Source: B30-G6 sp963701385
GTDB taxonomy: Bacteria > Desulfobacterota > Desulfobacteria > Desulfobacterales > B30-G6
DNA: 64,000 nucleotides
Assembly (NCBI GenBank): GCA_963701385.1
Contig: CAVOZW010000013.1
Location: forward strand, 38,651 to 102,650
Direction of reading: 5' to 3'
A model generated the notes under the pieces. That model worked only from the letters and a program-made list of their open reading frames with translations. It was not told the DNA's origin and did no database searches. Both the position numbers and the translations under genes were made by a program. Shown here in pieces: positions 35,258-44,054 of the stretch. The number at the start of each line of letters is the position of its first letter. Positions within the stretch are counted from its first letter, which is position 1.

Positions 35258-35755
35258 TTAGGGCGCCTGCACAAACAGCCCCCTGTCGTCTTCAAGTTCG
35301 TAGAGCTTGTCTATCATGAACACAACATACTGTTCGCATTTATCTTTCCAGACCCCGGAGTCCAGAAACCTCTGGTATTCGCCGGGCTTGGAAAAGTCCA
35401 TACCGATGAGCTCCCGGCAGGTGATGTTTCCGAATTGCCGGTTGAATTCCGTCACGATCTTGGCCGAAAAGGCGCGGATGGCGTGACGGGCCTGCTTGGC
35501 AGGCGCTTTGTCATTCAGTGGACGGCGGTGCCGCAGCCCAAGACACACGGCCGAGGCAGACACCACGCCACAAGGCGCATTCTGATAACCGCCGATACCT
35601 CCCAGAAACGGGATGCCGGCCCATAGAAAATCTTCATTCTGCAGATCATAGGCCTCCCACATAACTTGCAGGACGGCAGGCCCTCAGTGATAACCCCGGT
35701 ACATGAGTTCCAATGCGCGCTTCTTGGCCTCTTCAACTGATATTTTCATTTCCAT
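35258..35755 (-). CDS. C-GCAxxG-C-C family protein with in-frame UGA, probable selenoprotein
   Basis: Reading the minus strand from ATG 35755 gives MEMKISVEEAKKRALELMYR, then GYH, UGA at codon 24, then GPAVLQVMWEAYDLQNEDF and on to 165 residues. The family pattern of conserved cysteines is kept at C62 (APCGVVSAS), C113 (ITCRELIG) and C140 (KDKCEQ). The UGA stands exactly where the first family cysteine belongs (HCxxAVL). A hairpin immediately after the UGA could be the SECIS. The reading frame is open and family-like on both sides, so selenocysteine is a better explanation than decay. A gene call without recoding would start at 35662 and lose the first motif. Confidence 0.75.
35650..35683 (-). 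promoter_or_regulatory. candidate bacterial SECIS hairpin
   Basis: In the mRNA, GGGCCU directly after the UGA pairs with AGGCCU 22 bases later, including one G-U pair. After a G-G mismatch the stem extends by CC/GG and two wobble pairs. Position and size (about 34 bases) fit the bacterial type, which lies inside the coding region just 3' of the UGA. Confidence 0.5.
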
Positions 35756-35797
35756 GCTTCTCTCATTCCCCGACGAAACAGCCGGCAAATGGTCCTG

Positions 35798-36031
35798 TCA
35801 CACTTCCGACCTGACCATGGTAATAATATCAAGTATTTCGTCTTTAAAATCTGAAGGCGCATACAATTCACCCCACCCTTTTTGAAACTGAAACAATCCG
35901 TCATAGGCGGTATCATGAAAAGATCTAATCCGGTAGGGTATGTGCTGCTCGTTCAGAATAGCTTCAATCCGTTGCGCTTCTAAAGTATTTTCCAACCCTG
36001 ATATCTTGATAAAGGCGTCCATATTGTTCAT
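35798..36031 (-). CDS. DUF2007-type small protein
   Basis: This 77-residue protein with MDAFIKISGLENTLEAQRIEAILNEQHIPYRIRS matches the DUF2007 fold (a PII-like ferredoxin fold often called putative signal-transducing protein), where the ALGxEAxxIxxxLxxxxIP pattern is typical. The end is WGELYAPSDFKDEILDII. It lies about 40 bases upstream of the selenoprotein candidate on the same strand, so they may be co-transcribed. Confidence 0.75.
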   Translation of the reverse strand: MNNMDAFIKISGLENTLEAQRIEAILNEQHIPYRIRSFHDTAYDGLFQFQKGWGELYAPSDFKDEILDIITMVRSEV

Positions 36032-36189
36032 CCCATAGTGATTGTCATCATAACGTTCCGATGGGTGTCAGGTGCAATTTTCATTTGAAATGTTTTTTTA
36101 CTGCTAATGTTTATTTCACCAACATGCTGTAAAAGCAACAAAATAGAAAAGCGTGGATTTTTAGCGAAGATCCATGATAATTGATTGGT

Positions 36190-37389
36190 ATGCACATGAA
36201 ACCTCCTCGTATAATTATTCTGATTGCCTGCGCCGGCGGCATTTTCTGGCCGGGGGCGTTTATTTTCGGTCTGCCCGGTGTCCTGCGCCAGCATTGGCAG
36301 CAAGCATTCGATGCCGGCGGCGGCTCGGTGGGCGGGGTGATTTTTTTTATTCTCACCGGCGCCACTTGCTTCATGTACCTTTGTGGACGCCTGCAAGAAA
36401 AACATGGCCCGGGAAGGCTGGCTGTCGTTGGGTCTGTGATGTGCGGTGGCAGCGCCATCTGGCTGAGCCAGGCCGGAAGTATGCTCGACGTCAATGTCTG
36501 GGCATTTTCCGCCGGCGCCTCGTCGGCCTTTATCTACCTTCCGGGTCTGACGGTGGTCCAGCGCTGGTATCCCGAGAGACGCGGCCTGGTGGCAGGTTTT
36601 TTCAACATGGCTTTTGGGTTGTCGGCGGCGATCATGTCCCCGGTATTTTCCATCTTATTGTTGAAATGGGGTTACGAAGTATTGACCCTGGCTGCGGGCT
36701 GTGCGGCGCTCTTCGTCGGTCTGGCCGCTTCGGTCCTGATCAGCTTTCCGGAAGCAGACCCTGTGGCACCGGCCTCTGGGTTCTCGACGACGCCTGTGGG
36801 TCGCTCGGTGGCAGACGCCCTGAAGAGTCGGGAGTTCTGGTGTCTCTGGTTCACCTGGGTGTTTGCCGGCGCCGCAGGGGCCAGCATGCTGGTGCTGGCC
36901 ACCGGGTTTGGTCTGGCCCGCGGATTGACCCTCGCTCAGGCAGTGGTCCTGCTCACAGCGTTCAACCTGACCAACGGCTTTGGCAGGTTGATCAGCGGTT
37001 ATTTCTCGGACAGGATGGGGCGCTCCCGCACAATGGCGGTCAGCTTTGTCGGCGCTGGCCTGGCCTATCTGATCATGCCCCATCTGGCAGACCTTTGGCT
37101 GTGGGCTTTACTGGCAGCGGTCGTCGGTTATGCCTTTGGGACCCTGTTTGCCGTATCGGGTCCCTTGGCCGGAGACTGTTTTGGCATGGCCCACTTCGGA
37201 TCCATCTTCGGACTGATTTTTACCGCTTACGGATTCGTGGCAGGACCCCTTGGACCATGGTTGACCGGTCATATTCTGGATGTCACCCATGGCAATTACA
37301 GCCTGGTTTTTTCATACCTGGGCCTGATGTATCTGGTGGCGGCCGGCCTTATCCTGCTGGTTCAGCCGTGGCGGGAATGTCGGATGTAA
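36190..37389 (+). CDS. MFS transporter, OFA (oxalate/formate antiporter-like) family
   Basis: This inner-membrane carrier of about 400 residues has 12 predicted segments. The N-terminal half shows GVLRQHWQQAF, YLCGRLQEKHGPGRLAVVGS (motif A type) and SFIYLPGLTVVQRWYPERRGLVAGFFNMAFGLSAAI, typical of the OFA family. The second half has NGFGRLISGYFSDRMGRSRTM. OFA proteins exchange monocarboxylates or oxalate. The start is uncertain: TTG 36181, ATG 36190 or ATG 36196, none with a strong ribosome site. Confidence 0.85.
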   Translation: MHMKPPRIIILIACAGGIFWPGAFIFGLPGVLRQHWQQAFDAGGGSVGGVIFFILTGATCFMYLCGRLQEKHGPGRLAVVGSVMCGGSAIWLSQAGSMLDVNVWAFSAGASSAFIYLPGLTVVQRWYPERRGLVAGFFNMAFGLSAAIMSPVFSILLLKWGYEVLTLAAGCAALFVGLAASVLISFPEADPVAPASGFSTTPVGRSVADALKSREFWCLWFTWVFAGAAGASMLVLATGFGLARGLTLAQAVVLLTAFNLTNGFGRLISGYFSDRMGRSRTMAVSFVGAGLAYLIMPHLADLWLWALLAAVVGYAFGTLFAVSGPLAGDCFGMAHFGSIFGLIFTAYGFVAGPLGPWLTGHILDVTHGNYSLVFSYLGLMYLVAAGLILLVQPWRECRM

Positions 37390-37497
37390 CAAGGTGGAAC
37401 AAAAGGTTTGCTCCAAATTAAGGGTTCCAGGATTCCAGGTCCCCTTGGACCCTTTCTCCCAACGAATTGAGAGAAGCTCCTTAAATGCTGCATTGAA

Positions 37498-39105
37498 ATG
37501 AAGATCAAGAAAAAACTTTTCCTGGCGCTGCTCAGTGGTCTGTTGTTGGGGATGCCCTGGACTGATTCCGGGTTGTTCTGGCTTGTTTTTTTTGCCTGGG
37601 TGCCTCTTTTGGTTTTGGAAGAAACCCTTTGCCGCCATCCCAACCCATACAGCGTATTCAACTACGCCTTTGTCAGTTTCCTGCTGTGGAATGTCCTGGG
37701 AACCTGGTGGATTACCCAGGTCCAATGGGTAGGAGCCATTCTCATCATTATCGCAAACGCACTGCTTCAGGCGCTTGTTTTCTGGCTGGCAAGCCGTATG
37801 CGCACACTTCTGAGGATTTCTTTGTGGCTCCCTTTTCTCTCCCTTTGGATGGGCTACGAACACCTGCACCTGTCTTGGGATCTGGCCTGGCCGTGGCTCA
37901 ATCTGGGCAATGCACTGGCCACCGCACCGGCGCTCATCCAATGGTATGAATTTACCGGTGTTGGTGGTGGGACCCTCTGGATCATACTGACCAACATCGC
38001 GCTCCTGAGGATGGTTGGTATCTATCGGGAAAGAGGCCCGGGCGCCATTCTTTTGGTTGGGGCGGCAACCCTGCTGCTCCTATTTATCCCTATCTTTGGA
38101 TCCTATCTCATTTATCAAGGTGTTGAAGAGGGGGGCGAAACCGTCAACATAGCGCTGATTCAGCCCAATCTGGATCCCTATACGGAAAAATTTGATATGC
38201 ACGCTCATGCCCAACACGTGGCGGCATTTTTTAAAACGGCCGAAGCGATCGTCGATGCGGAAACCGACTATCTGTTTGGCCCTGAAACCCTTATTTTAGA
38301 ACAAATGGACGAAAGAAACCCATCGGCATCCACCTACTATCGTTATTTGCTTGCGTTGCGGGAGAAATATCCCCGTCTGAATATTCTCCTGGGGGTACAC
38401 AGCTACCGGAAGCTTGACAATCAAGACATTCCTCCGGGAAGTCGATTCAATGGCGAGGAAAACTTTTATTACGAGCCTTTTAATTCGGCGCTTTTTATAG
38501 CGGCAGGTGTTGCGCCCGTACCCCAGTTTTACCACAAAACCAAACTGGTGCCCCTATTCGAACGCATGCCCTTTGTGCAATATTTGGGCTTTTTGGGGAA
38601 ATATTCTCTAGCGCTTGGTGGATACACGGGCACGTACAGCCCCCGTCAGGAAAGCACCACCTTTGTGTCGCCGGACGATTCCATTGTCATATTGCCGATT
38701 GTCTGTTTTGAGTCCATATTCGGTCCTTACTGTTCCAGAAACCTGCCGGATGAAAAGGGTTTTATGTGCATGATTACCAACGATGGCTGGTGGAAAAATA
38801 CACCAGGCTATCGGCATCACTTCAATTTCAGCCGATTACGAGCCATCGAAAACCGGCGCGAGTTTGTACGCGTTGCCAATACCGGTATTTCGGCTGTTAT
38901 TGACGCCAAAGGCAGGGTCGTGGCCAGGACCCCCTGGTGGGAAAAGGCCACCTATAAAGGAACGATTCATCTGCGCCGGGGAAAAACGTTTTTCGCTCGA
39001 CACGGTGACAGCCTGGGCCGCTTTGCCCTGGTAGTCGCGGGTTGCCTGGTGTTGTTCGTGGGGTTTCGAAAGTTGAACCGTAAAAGCGCGCCTAGTTCCC
39101 TGTAA
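37498..39105 (+). CDS. lnt: apolipoprotein N-acyltransferase
   Basis: This 535-residue inner-membrane enzyme transfers the third acyl chain to lipoproteins. The N-terminal 200 residues form about seven membrane segments. The nitrilase-like domain carries the Glu-Lys-Cys triad: Glu in YLFGPETLILEQ, Lys in FYHKTKLVPLFERMPFVQYL and Cys in ILPIVCFESIFG. WWKNTPGYRHHFNFSRLRAIENRREFVRVANTGIS follows, with NTGIS typical of Lnt. The last segment anchors the C-terminus. It serves the many lipoproteins in this window. Confidence 0.93.
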   Translation: MKIKKKLFLALLSGLLLGMPWTDSGLFWLVFFAWVPLLVLEETLCRHPNPYSVFNYAFVSFLLWNVLGTWWITQVQWVGAILIIIANALLQALVFWLASRMRTLLRISLWLPFLSLWMGYEHLHLSWDLAWPWLNLGNALATAPALIQWYEFTGVGGGTLWIILTNIALLRMVGIYRERGPGAILLVGAATLLLLFIPIFGSYLIYQGVEEGGETVNIALIQPNLDPYTEKFDMHAHAQHVAAFFKTAEAIVDAETDYLFGPETLILEQMDERNPSASTYYRYLLALREKYPRLNILLGVHSYRKLDNQDIPPGSRFNGEENFYYEPFNSALFIAAGVAPVPQFYHKTKLVPLFERMPFVQYLGFLGKYSLALGGYTGTYSPRQESTTFVSPDDSIVILPIVCFESIFGPYCSRNLPDEKGFMCMITNDGWWKNTPGYRHHFNFSRLRAIENRREFVRVANTGISAVIDAKGRVVARTPWWEKATYKGTIHLRRGKTFFARHGDSLGRFALVVAGCLVLFVGFRKLNRKSAPSSL

Positions 39106-39304
39106 AAACGTTTATGACGTGCAAAACAAAGCCTTGAAAAACATCGATTCTAAGGCCATACTCGACAAGGTCAGGGATCAGGCTTGGCTTACCAAAAAAC
39201 CAAGGCGTCTCATGTTTGACAGCCTACAAAAACCGCACCAGATTTCATAGGACCGGCATTATATACAGCAAGGTTCGGCAGCCGGATGTCCCAAGGAGGA
39301 GTGT

Positions 39305-40363
39305 ATGTACGCTTACATCCATCGGAAAACAGGTTTCATTTATATGCTCATCTTTCTGAGCGCACTCACCCTGTTGATCGAAGAGGATCTTCAGGCAAAC
39401 GAGTCAAGCGGTGTTTTTCTCAGCTCATATACCGAAAAACATCAAAAAGCATTTCACATGCTGATACCCAAGGGTTGGAAGGATGAAGGCGGGATGATAG
39501 CCAGTGGCGTGCAGTGGAATGTCGTCGATCTGGTGGAAAACAACATACGTTTTCGTGTTTCCAGCCCGGACGGGAAATCGTTTTTCGGGTGGTATCCGCG
39601 CTTTTATTTTCAGGACCCACAGTCATTTATTCGATCCAGCGGCGGGATATTGCAGCCTCAGATCGGGCAGGTATTGAATGGTTGCTGGGTCTACCCTTTT
39701 TTGGATGTAGCGCAATATGTCCAATATATTGTGTTCGGACAATTTGTGGGCAATGAATTTCAAAACCCCAGAATTGTCGGTCCTGCCGTTCAGGCGCCCG
39801 AGTTAAAGCCTTTTGTTCCCCAAATCGCTACCCGCTTCGACTACGGCTATGTGAATTTTGAATGCCATATCGATGGCACGCCCATGGCCGGACGTATATA
39901 CAGTATCAATTATGATATTCAAGGACTCATCTGGTCGACGGTGGGAACCTTTGGATGGGTGGCTCCCAAGTCCCGTCAAGCGCATGACGGGCGGCTGATG
40001 GAGATATGCATACGTTCCTTCAGACTCAACCCCGAATGGGTCGTGCGTGCTGCCGCTGCCTCTCAACGAAGGGCACAGCAATATCACCAGGTGATTCAGG
40101 ACATGCAGCGTATCGACAATGAGATCAGCCAGAATCGGGCCCAGACAAACAGCGATATTCAGGAAGAATTTTATAAAGTCATCACCGAACAGATCGAAAC
40201 CGTAGATCCAGCCACAGGTGCGAGTCAATACCTGCCCATGTACAACCATGCCTATACCGATGGTCAGGGGAATTACTTTTTAAGGGATTATGACGACGGA
40301 ACCGTTCCCTTTGAGAATCCATCGGCGTGGCGAAAATTAAAGATTGTCAACCGCAATGAATAA
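39305..40363 (+). CDS. exported protein of unknown function
   Basis: This 352-residue protein has AAGGAGG upstream and an N-terminal signal (GFIYMLIFLSALTLLI, cleavage near ANES). The mature part has a beta-rich domain (residues about 35-235: WYPRFYFQDPQSFIRSSGGI, CHIDGTPMAGRIYSINYDI), then a helical segment rich in Gln/Arg (AAAASQRRAQQYHQVIQDMQ). The C-terminal WRKLKIVN element looks like the conserved end of phage or secretion-associated proteins. No catalytic motif. It overlaps the SUI1 gene by eight bases. Confidence 0.6.
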   Translation: MYAYIHRKTGFIYMLIFLSALTLLIEEDLQANESSGVFLSSYTEKHQKAFHMLIPKGWKDEGGMIASGVQWNVVDLVENNIRFRVSSPDGKSFFGWYPRFYFQDPQSFIRSSGGILQPQIGQVLNGCWVYPFLDVAQYVQYIVFGQFVGNEFQNPRIVGPAVQAPELKPFVPQIATRFDYGYVNFECHIDGTPMAGRIYSINYDIQGLIWSTVGTFGWVAPKSRQAHDGRLMEICIRSFRLNPEWVVRAAAASQRRAQQYHQVIQDMQRIDNEISQNRAQTNSDIQEEFYKVITEQIETVDPATGASQYLPMYNHAYTDGQGNYFLRDYDDGTVPFENPSAWRKLKIVNRNE

Positions 40364-40730
40364 TAGCCGTTTGGTTTATTCGACAGAAACGGGTCGCATC
40401 TGCTCCCTATGTGGCAAACCGGTTTCCGCGTGTGCCTGCAAAAAAAAGAAACCGGCTAAATCCCAAAAACAACCAAATCGCCATCCCAGCGATGGGATCA
40501 TCCGAATACAAAGGGAAATCAAGGGGCGTAAAGGCAAAACGGTTACAACTGTCTTTGGTGTTCCTCTTGAAAATGGACAACTGCAGAAATTGGCCAGAAC
40601 AATAAAGGGTCGCTGTGGGACTGGTGGATCTGTTAAGGAGGGTGTAATTATCATTCAGGGGGACCACCGGCAAACAATACTGGAAGAGATCAAGAAACAG
40701 GGCTACAAAGCCACGCTTGCCGGAGGCTAG
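40356..40730 (+). CDS. yciH: SUI1/YciH translation initiation factor-like protein
   Basis: From the ATG at 40356 the protein has 124 residues. It has an N-terminal CSLCGKPVSACACKKKK stretch with four cysteines in a zinc-ribbon-like arrangement, then the eIF1/SUI1 fold: IRIQREIKGRKGKTVTTVFG, LARTIKGRCGTGGSVKEGVI, and IIQGDHRQTILEEI with the GYKATLAGG end. YciH affects start-codon fidelity in E. coli. The ATG overlaps the stop of the exported protein gene. Confidence 0.9.
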   Translation: MNNSRLVYSTETGRICSLCGKPVSACACKKKKPAKSQKQPNRHPSDGIIRIQREIKGRKGKTVTTVFGVPLENGQLQKLARTIKGRCGTGGSVKEGVIIIQGDHRQTILEEIKKQGYKATLAGG

Positions 40731-40740
40731 AAATTCATTC

Positions 40741-41754
40741 GTGGAAACGACTATCATCATATTGATTTTTTCCGGATCGGTTCTCTTAATGGCTCTGGTC
40801 CTTTTGCGTTTGCGGCGCAGGAAAAGGCTGGGTGAAAAACGGGGCACCAGGAGTCGCGAAGACGCGCTGGAACGTATCTCCCTGCTGCGGAACCAGTTTC
40901 CCGCTCCCACAGACCAACAAGCGTGTGACCGGATTGAATCGGAAGTGAGGGCCGTGAGTCGTCATTTTTCCATGAGTACGTCCATTGCCCCAAAAAAGAT
41001 CTACGCATTGGCCGCGGAACTTACCAGGGAGATTGCCGGAATTTATTATCCGGCTGTCGATAACCCGGTGTTGCAGGCTTCGATTTCCGATCTGCTGAGC
41101 TTAAATGAACGCATCGTCACACGACTCAATCTTAAAGTTCAGGAGTTTCCTCTTCGCACCGTCAAGGACATCAGCATTCAGAAAATTCTGCAGGGCAAAG
41201 ACTATTACGATTCGAAAATAAAAGACAAGATCGAATGGTTTAAAAAATACAAGACCCTCTACAAGATCGGGAGCCATGCGTGGCTGAGCTACAATGCCTT
41301 GAATCCGTGGTACTGGGGCAGAAAAATTGCCTACACGTCGGCCAGGGAAATTACCTTCCGTTATCTCTTGACATGGATCATCACCATCGTGGGGGAAGAG
41401 GCCATGGCGGTTTACAGCAGGCGGGACATCAACACCCCAGAGGTCGCTTTTGAAAGGGATCTGGCCTTTGCCATGGTGGACATGGCGCGCACCCATAAGG
41501 ATATTTCAAAAGAAACCTATGCAATGGTTCTAGACCACGTGCTTAACAAGGCCCGGCTCAGTGACGGGATACGGGTGACTGTTCTCCAGGCACTCACGGA
41601 AAATGGGCCCAAAGACATGTTTGTTCCCAAGGGCGTATACACGGAAAAGCAGAAAAAGAGACTGCTGGAGAACGTCAATCGTGTGGCTGTCGCGGGCGGA
41701 AAACTGAGCCCGGAAAACCGATCGAGACTCGAGACCCTCGCAAGAACGCTATAG
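40741..41754 (+). CDS. membrane-anchored protein of unknown function
   Basis: The likely start is GTG 40741 (GGAGG 14 bases upstream), TTG 40717 being the alternative; this gives about 337 residues. An N-terminal membrane helix (TTIIILIFSGSVLLMALVLL) is followed by RRRKR and a long helical cytoplasmic domain. The central part (YKIGSHAWLSYNALNPWYWGRKIAYTSAREITFRYLLTWIITIVGEEAM) contains a hydrophobic segment and is probably membrane-associated. No known catalytic motif. The three genes 39305-41754 form one operon. Confidence 0.65.
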   Translation: METTIIILIFSGSVLLMALVLLRLRRRKRLGEKRGTRSREDALERISLLRNQFPAPTDQQACDRIESEVRAVSRHFSMSTSIAPKKIYALAAELTREIAGIYYPAVDNPVLQASISDLLSLNERIVTRLNLKVQEFPLRTVKDISIQKILQGKDYYDSKIKDKIEWFKKYKTLYKIGSHAWLSYNALNPWYWGRKIAYTSAREITFRYLLTWIITIVGEEAMAVYSRRDINTPEVAFERDLAFAMVDMARTHKDISKETYAMVLDHVLNKARLSDGIRVTVLQALTENGPKDMFVPKGVYTEKQKKRLLENVNRVAVAGGKLSPENRSRLETLARTL

Positions 41755-41786
41755 GCCATGTCAAACAAGGACACACGCCCGTGATG

Positions 41787-43697
41787 TTACGTCTGAGAGC
41801 TCTCTGGTGATGACAAGGCTTCAAGTTCTTCCCAGCGATGGTAGGCAGTCTCGATTTCACGCTCGATGTGTTCAAGTTTTGATCTGGCGGCGGCGATTTC
41901 GCCTTTTTCTTTTTTATAAAACAAAGGGTCGGACAGGATCGCGAACAGCTCTTTCTGCGATGATTCAAGGGCTTCGATCTTTTGGGGCAGATCCTGTTTT
42001 TCACGATTCTGCAGATATCCCAGCTTTCGTGACTGGGGTGTCCTGGGTTTTGGCGGGGGGGGTTGGCGGTTATTTTTTCCCGGCCGCGATGCTGGTGTAG
42101 CCTGGGGGCGCTGACGCAGCCAATCATCATACCCGCCGATATATTCCACCACCTGCCCGTTGCCTTCAAAAACGATGGTGCTGGTGACCACATTGTTTAA
42201 GAAATCCCGGTCATGGCTGACCAGCAGAAGGGTCCCCGGATATTCAAAAACCAACTCCTCCAGAAGCTCCAGGGTTTCGACATCCAGATCATTGGTGGGT
42301 TCATCCAAAACCAGCACATTGGCCGGTTGCGTGAACAGCCTGGCCAGCATCAAACGGTTCTTCTCCCCGCCGGAAAGGACATAAACCGGCGTGCGGCATC
42401 TTTCAGGCGAGAAGAGAAAATCCTGAAGGTAGCTGATGACGTGACGTTTCTGCCCGTTGAAGATGATAAAATCGTTGCCGCTGACGATGTTTTCCCGCAC
42501 GGTCTTTTGTTCGTCGAGCTGTGCCCGGAGCTGGTCAAAATAAACGACCTGAAGGTTGGTGCCATGGCGGACACTGCCTGTTTCCGGACGCAGTGTTTTT
42601 AAAAGAATTTTCAGCAGGGTGGTTTTACCCACACCGTTGGGGCCCATGATGCCCACCTTGTCTCCACGCATGATGACCGTGGAAAAGTCCTTTACAATCG
42701 GGGTCTGTTCGTAGGAAAAGCTCACGTTGCCGGCTTCCAGGACAAGCTTGCCGGTCAGTTCCGCGTCCTGAACCTGCAGCCGGACATTATCGATTTTTCG
42801 ACGGCGAGCCTGGTGGGCGGCACGCATTTTCTGCAGGCTCCTGACGCGCCCCTGGTTTCGTGTTCTACGGGCCTTTATCCCTTTCCTGATCCAGGCTTCT
42901 TCCTGGGACAGCTTTTTATCGAAGACCTCATTTTGGGTTTCTTCTACCTCCAGGGCAGCCTGCCTTTCTTTTAAATATGAGGCATAATCAGTGCCATAGG
43001 ATACCAGGCGGCCCCGATCCAGTTCCAGGATCCGGTTGGCTATCTTTTTTAGAAACGCGCGGTCATGGGTGATGAACAGCAGGGTTTTTACGTGGCGCAG
43101 AATAAAGTCTTCCATCCACAGGATCGTATGGATGTCAAGATGGTTGGTGGGTTCATCCAGCAGGAGAAGATCGGGTTTCCCGACCAGGGCACGTGCAAAC
43201 AGGGTGCGCCGTTTCAGCCCTGCGGAAAGATCGGCGAACAGGTTTGCCGGATCCAGTCGGGTTCGTGAAAGAATGTTTTCGACACGGGTTAACAGCTCCC
43301 ATCCATTGCCGGTGTCCAGCATATGCTGCAGTTCGTCACGTCTTTTTACCAGCGGGGGTGTGAGGCGGGTGTCCGTGTATCTGCAGATCCGGTTGTGTTC
43401 GGCCAGGGCCCGGCCTGTTTTACCGAGGCCCCCGGCAACCACGTCAAAAACGGTGCCGTTGACTCCCGCAGGTACATCCTGTTCCAGTTCAGACACGCTG
43501 ACACCCTGTTGCCGCCAGACATCGCCACTGTCCGGGATCATTTTGCCGCCTAAAAGCTTCAGCAGGGTCGATTTGCCCACACCATTGCGGCCCAGCAGAC
43601 AGGCGCGCTCGCCTTTTTCGATCTGGAACGTTAAATTTTCCAGCAGGGGGGGCTCAACAAATCCCCAACAGACATCCCGCATGCCGATCAGAGCCAT
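41787..43697 (-). CDS. uup: ABC-F ATPase Uup-like
   Basis: This 636-residue cytoplasmic protein has two ABC modules and a C-terminal coiled coil. The first has Walker A LLGRNGVGKSTLLKLLGG, signature LSAGLKRRTLFARAL and LLLLDEPTNHLDI. The second has GPNGVGKTTLLKILLK, LSGGEKNRLMLARLF and VLVLDEPTNDLDV. The charged inter-domain linker (ARRTRNQGRVRSLQKMRAAH) and the C-terminal helices (residues about 560-630) are typical of Uup, which acts on ribosomes and branched DNA. Confidence 0.92.
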   Translation of the reverse strand: MALIGMRDVCWGFVEPPLLENLTFQIEKGERACLLGRNGVGKSTLLKLLGGKMIPDSGDVWRQQGVSVSELEQDVPAGVNGTVFDVVAGGLGKTGRALAEHNRICRYTDTRLTPPLVKRRDELQHMLDTGNGWELLTRVENILSRTRLDPANLFADLSAGLKRRTLFARALVGKPDLLLLDEPTNHLDIHTILWMEDFILRHVKTLLFITHDRAFLKKIANRILELDRGRLVSYGTDYASYLKERQAALEVEETQNEVFDKKLSQEEAWIRKGIKARRTRNQGRVRSLQKMRAAHQARRRKIDNVRLQVQDAELTGKLVLEAGNVSFSYEQTPIVKDFSTVIMRGDKVGIMGPNGVGKTTLLKILLKTLRPETGSVRHGTNLQVVYFDQLRAQLDEQKTVRENIVSGNDFIIFNGQKRHVISYLQDFLFSPERCRTPVYVLSGGEKNRLMLARLFTQPANVLVLDEPTNDLDVETLELLEELVFEYPGTLLLVSHDRDFLNNVVTSTIVFEGNGQVVEYIGGYDDWLRQRPQATPASRPGKNNRQPPPPKPRTPQSRKLGYLQNREKQDLPQKIEALESSQKELFAILSDPLFYKKEKGEIAAARSKLEHIEREIETAYHRWEELEALSSPESSQT

Positions 43698-43768
43698 CAG
43701 GCAACCTCATATATATCCAAACAACGTTTATGCGCTTTTTCCCAAACGTTTAACTCTTTATAATTTTG

Positions 43769-43790
43769 AAGCATATCACTCGAATCCTGG
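43769..43790. repeat. 22-base repeat, inverted copy at 61496-61517
   Basis: The reverse complement of these bases occurs exactly at 61496-61517 (core ATTCGAGTGATATGC). The gap 43698-44054 otherwise holds a 13-base palindrome (CATGCG T CGCATG, 43928-43940) and the terminator below. No coding gene is recognised in this gap. Confidence 0.7.
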
Positions 43791-43940
43791 AATCCTATAA
43801 TCCTTAATTTATCACAAACTATCCACCATTGCCACTGTCACATGAAGGGGAATCCGTGTTCCCGAAATATTTGTTTTCCATTTTCTTTAAAAAAGAGGTT
43901 GCATACCTCCATGTGATTCGCTATAAGCATGCGTCGCATG

Positions 43941-43972
43941 AACCACGGGTTGGAACGGCCCGTGGTTTTTTA
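43941..43972 (+). terminator. terminator or attenuator in front of half-size ABC-F gene
   Basis: AACCACGGG (43941-43949) and CCCGTGGTT (43959-43967) form a 9-bp stem over a nine-base loop followed by TTTTATT. It lies about 80 bases in front of the ABC-F start codon in the same orientation and has no gene before it on that strand. Confidence 0.65.
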
Positions 43973-44054
43973 TTGTTCAAGCAAATATTTTCACGATATC
44001 GGTGTCTCTTTAAGAGGGGTATCTCTCAAAGGGCATGCAGATGAGGAACAACCT

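Noticed and set aside
36174..37421. 415-codon plus-strand frame in a second frame over the MFS gene
   Set aside because: It is Arg/Gly-rich with no membrane segments; the overlapping frame encodes a well-formed MFS protein.
39119..39250. 44-codon GTG frame between lnt and the exported protein gene
   Set aside because: It has no ribosome site and no recognised similarity; lysine-rich composition alone is not enough to call a gene.
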